NCBI RefSeq assembly: GCF_938002845.1
Contig: NZ_CALKZP010000008.1
Coordinates: 1-41,329, forward strand
Direction: 5' to 3'
Origin: an uncultured Campylobacter sp.
Lineage (GTDB): Bacteria > Campylobacterota > Campylobacteria > Campylobacterales > Campylobacteraceae
DNA length: 41,329 bases
Part shown: piece by piece, positions 39,316 to 41,329 of the stretch
How positions within the stretch are numbered: the stretch's first letter is position 1
How the letters are laid out: the number at the start of each line of letters is the position of its first letter
Notes under the pieces: model-generated
What the model was told of the DNA's origin: nothing
Databases searched by the model: none
What the model saw: only the letters and a program-made list of their open reading frames with translations
Program-made: the position numbers and the translations under genes

Positions 39316-40342
39316 TTCTTAACTCCTCCGCTAATGCGTCGATACTATTGGGATCGGATAGATATGCCTTAGCCTCATCAGGGTTCATCCTCTCCATCCG
39401 CTTTTCCGCCTCGATTTCGTCTATGCCTCTTGCCACTAGCTCGTTTTGCAGAGCGTCAAGCGGTAGCGCTTCTTCACCTACGTCGATCTCTAGCGGCGCG
39501 GCTTCGATGATCTCATCTATCGGTTTTGAAAGTTCGGCGGCAGATTTTTCTGTTGCTTTTGCCAAAAACTCGTTTAAATTTTGAGTTGCGGGAGTTTCGA
39601 TTTTAGGTTGTTCTTTGTAGGCCTCATTTTCGGCATTTACCGCGCTCATCAGCATAAAATCGTCGGTCGGTAGCTTTGAGGCGATGTATTTAATAGCTTT
39701 TGCCTTAAACATCTCCTCGCTCCAATTCGTCCACGCTGAAAATTTGCCCTTTTTTACCGCTTGATTGGTGTTTTTTAGCTGATTTAGCTTTTTTGCGCTG
39801 ATGAAATCTTTGGTTACGCCGTTTTTATCTCTAGCCCATACCATCGCCCCCAATAAATTTTCATTTATCCACGCGGTGTCGGTTTCGTTGCGGTCTTTTA
39901 GATTGGCTTCAAATATAAATTTCTTGCCGTTTTCATCGACCGTGTATTCAAATTTATCGCACTCATACACCAGCTCGGCGTCTATGTCATAGCCCGCGCG
40001 CTTTGCTAAAATTCGCCAGCCGATGTAGCCTATTTGCAGTTGAGCTTTTTTGACACCTTGTTCCATAAACGGCACGATGTAGGCTTGCTTCTGCTCTTTT
40101 ACTATCGATAGCCCGACTTGAGCGATTTTAAGAGCAACGCTAAAGACGGATACGGGATCGCACTCTAAAATATTCTTATCTATTCCGAGCAGAGTTAAAT
40201 CGGTTACAAATTTGTCCGCCTTGACCTTGCTTCCGCCGCTAAGGGCTATGATCTCACTCATCTTTTGCTCGGCAAATTTCGCCATTAAGCTATTAAAATT
40301 CTTTGCCGGGCTTTGTGGCTTAGTTTGTTGTAGTTGGTTCAT
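39308..40342 (-). CDS. recT: RecT-family single-strand annealing protein
   Basis: The 344-residue protein has the RecT core: SVFSVALKIAQVGLSI, AQLQIGYIGWRILAKRAGYDIDAELVYECD and a Trp/Lys-rich segment before MFKAKAIKYIASKLP. A C-terminal extension of about 90 residues is acidic. It anneals single strands in phage recombination and works with the nuclease encoded ten bases upstream. Length and extension are within the family's range. Confidence 0.93.
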   Translation of the reverse strand: MNQLQQTKPQSPAKNFNSLMAKFAEQKMSEIIALSGGSKVKADKFVTDLTLLGIDKNILECDPVSVFSVALKIAQVGLSIVKEQKQAYIVPFMEQGVKKAQLQIGYIGWRILAKRAGYDIDAELVYECDKFEYTVDENGKKFIFEANLKDRNETDTAWINENLLGAMVWARDKNGVTKDFISAKKLNQLKNTNQAVKKGKFSAWTNWSEEMFKAKAIKYIASKLPTDDFMLMSAVNAENEAYKEQPKIETPATQNLNEFLAKATEKSAAELSKPIDEIIEAAPLEIDVGEEALPLDALQNELVARGIDEIEAEKRMERMNPDEAKAYLSDPNSIDALAEELRSE

Positions 40343-40352
40343 AATCTATCCT

Positions 40353-41174
40353 TCACGCTATACTTTCATAAAATTTCCACGCAGGCAGGCTTAACGTCTG
40401 CACCGCCTCTATCTCTTTGCTCTCGGGCTCAAACTTGGCATATCCCCACCACTCGTTACGCTCCATGCATAGTTTATAGCGCTCAAGCAGGGCTAGATAT
40501 GTCTTGCGCCCTTGCTCTATTGCCGCATCATCCAGCGTATAAAAGCCCGTCATATAAGGCTTTTTGGTTTCGACCGCGATAAAAAGGAAGTTTTCTACGC
40601 GCTTGCCGCATAGCCTTAAAATGTCGGTGTAAAACGCCGCTTGGATGTGGTAGTTGAAATTTGCTACCGATTTTGCAAATCCGTCCGCGCTAGCGTCGGA
40701 GGTCGTTTTCAAATCTACGCAAAGCCCTAGCGCTTCGTTTAGAAAATCGGGGCGACACCTCACGGGCACCCCCGAAATCTCCGCAAAATAGCTCTGCTCC
40801 GCTAGCCCATCTTTTAAAAAAAGCGCCGTCTCTCTCATAGAATTTACCGCATTTGCGATAGCGGTCGCTTTCTCGTAAGTTTCGGCGTCTAGCACGGTCT
40901 TGCCCTCTGCGCCCTTTAAAAACTCCGCGTAAATTTCTTTGCCCTCTTTGGTGCGTTTATCGGCTTTGGGTTCAGCGGCGAATTCTTTTAAAAAATCCGC
41001 AGGCTCTAAAACCAGCTTATGCACGGCGGAGCCTAAGATCAAGGCCTTACTATCAGGCTTTTCGAACTCGTCTTTGAATTTGAAGTGGTAGGGGCTTTTA
41101 GCCAAGAGATCCAAATCGCTTTTAGAGATTTCGGCTCGTGCGTGGTAGTCTTTGATACTCATTGTTTCACTCAT
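40353..41174 (-). CDS. RecE-type PD-(D/E)XK exonuclease
   Basis: The 273-residue protein is a RecE C-terminal-type/DUF3799 nuclease. LILGSAVHKLVLEP is the family N-terminal block, VRCRPDFLN and CVDLKTT give the catalytic Asp and the D-x-K pair, and HIQAAFYTDIL the following conserved Gln helix. It resects double-stranded DNA to give single strands for RecT. AAGGAGATGA precedes the ATG. Its start overlaps the upstream small gene by four bases. Confidence 0.9.
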   Translation of the reverse strand: MSETMSIKDYHARAEISKSDLDLLAKSPYHFKFKDEFEKPDSKALILGSAVHKLVLEPADFLKEFAAEPKADKRTKEGKEIYAEFLKGAEGKTVLDAETYEKATAIANAVNSMRETALFLKDGLAEQSYFAEISGVPVRCRPDFLNEALGLCVDLKTTSDASADGFAKSVANFNYHIQAAFYTDILRLCGKRVENFLFIAVETKKPYMTGFYTLDDAAIEQGRKTYLALLERYKLCMERNEWWGYAKFEPESKEIEAVQTLSLPAWKFYESIA

Positions 41175-41293
41175 TTCATCTCCTTTTTACGAGCATTCAC
41201 AAATTTGGCGAAGCTGCTAAATTTCGTGTGTTTATCGACACCTATCCAAATCCGGTAGGCTTTAAATGCCTTTCTAAAATCTTTTAAGCTCAT
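41171..41293 (-). CDS. Small basic phage protein (40 residues)
   Basis: A frame from an ATG at 41293 to a TGA at 41171-41173 encodes 40 residues: MSLKDFRKAFKAYRIW at the start, NARKKEMK at the end. AAAGGGT precedes the ATG, and its TGA overlaps the nuclease ATG (ATGA), strong support for a real gene. No family is recognised. Confidence 0.6.
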   Translation of the reverse strand: MSLKDFRKAFKAYRIWIGVDKHTKFSSFAKFVNARKKEMK

Positions 41294-41329
41294 TTTTTAC
41301 CCTTTCAATATCCCAAATCTAAGATTCGA

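Noticed and set aside
30835..41293. Mu-like phage, as seen in C. jejuni
   Set aside because: No transposase pair (MuA/MuB type) is present, and a tyrosine integrase is. The visible set is that of a temperate integrating phage.

Overview
The window is a piece of a Campylobacter chromosome. Gene content and order from trxB through miaA (trxB, trxA, a YraN-type nuclease-like gene, hom, an aminotransferase, a membrane protein, rlmB, rsmI, rpmE, rsmE, then queD, queE, moaA, ubiA, miaA) follow the C. jejuni Cj0146c-Cj0166 neighbourhood as I remember it. The nuo operon has the Campylobacter form in which nuoE and nuoF are replaced by two unrelated-looking genes. The base composition is too GC-rich for C. 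jejuni, which points to an oral-type species such as C. gracilis, C. showae or C. rectus. The species call is inference.

Layout. 1-635: the end of an unknown, AT-rich gene on the plus strand, cut by the window edge. 636-854: a cluster of hairpins between convergent genes, including the trxB terminator. 855-5108 (minus): trxB, trxA, yraN-like, hom and an aminotransferase. 5109-5590: no gene, many AAATTTT-type motifs. 5591-8335 (minus): L31, two rRNA methyltransferases and a RodZ-like membrane protein in one tightly packed operon behind a clear rpmE promoter. 8336-8650: no gene. 8651-14210 (minus): rsmE, small membrane and lipoprotein genes, queuosine genes queD/queE, molybdopterin gene moaA, and ubiA. 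14271-15212 (plus): miaA with its own promoter. 15360-30619 (minus): one unknown gene and then the complete 14-gene nuo operon (nuoA, B, C, D, two Campylobacter-specific genes, G, H, I, J, K, L, M, N), which builds the respiratory complex I.

30620-41329 is the left part of an integrated prophage, all on the minus strand and AT-richer than the flank. Read in transcription order from the right edge it has a small protein, a RecE-type nuclease, RecT, SSB, a 53-residue acidic protein, a structured leader, a DinD-like protein, a P63C-domain protein and a small HTH protein. Next comes a regulatory region with four evenly spaced 15-bp operator-like repeats over a near-perfect promoter. Beyond it lie a small gene, a BRO-type antirepressor, hypothetical genes including YopX, two small membrane proteins, an excisionase-like gene and a tyrosine integrase. 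The right end of the prophage is outside the window.

The most interesting structure is the prophage control region. Four copies of ATAATTTTAAATTGT sit at 32, 32 and 31 bp intervals (about three helical turns), one copy exactly inside the spacer of a TTGACA-17-TATAAT promoter. A second regulatory element, a multi-hairpin leader with mutually exclusive stems, lies just upstream of the dinD-like gene and resembles in position the c4-type antisense RNAs of phages. A separate host trait is the insertion of low-complexity, Asn/Ser-rich, DNA-repeat-derived segments into conserved enzymes (NuoI, NuoN, NuoG, QueE). No tRNA, rRNA, IS element or CRISPR array was found.
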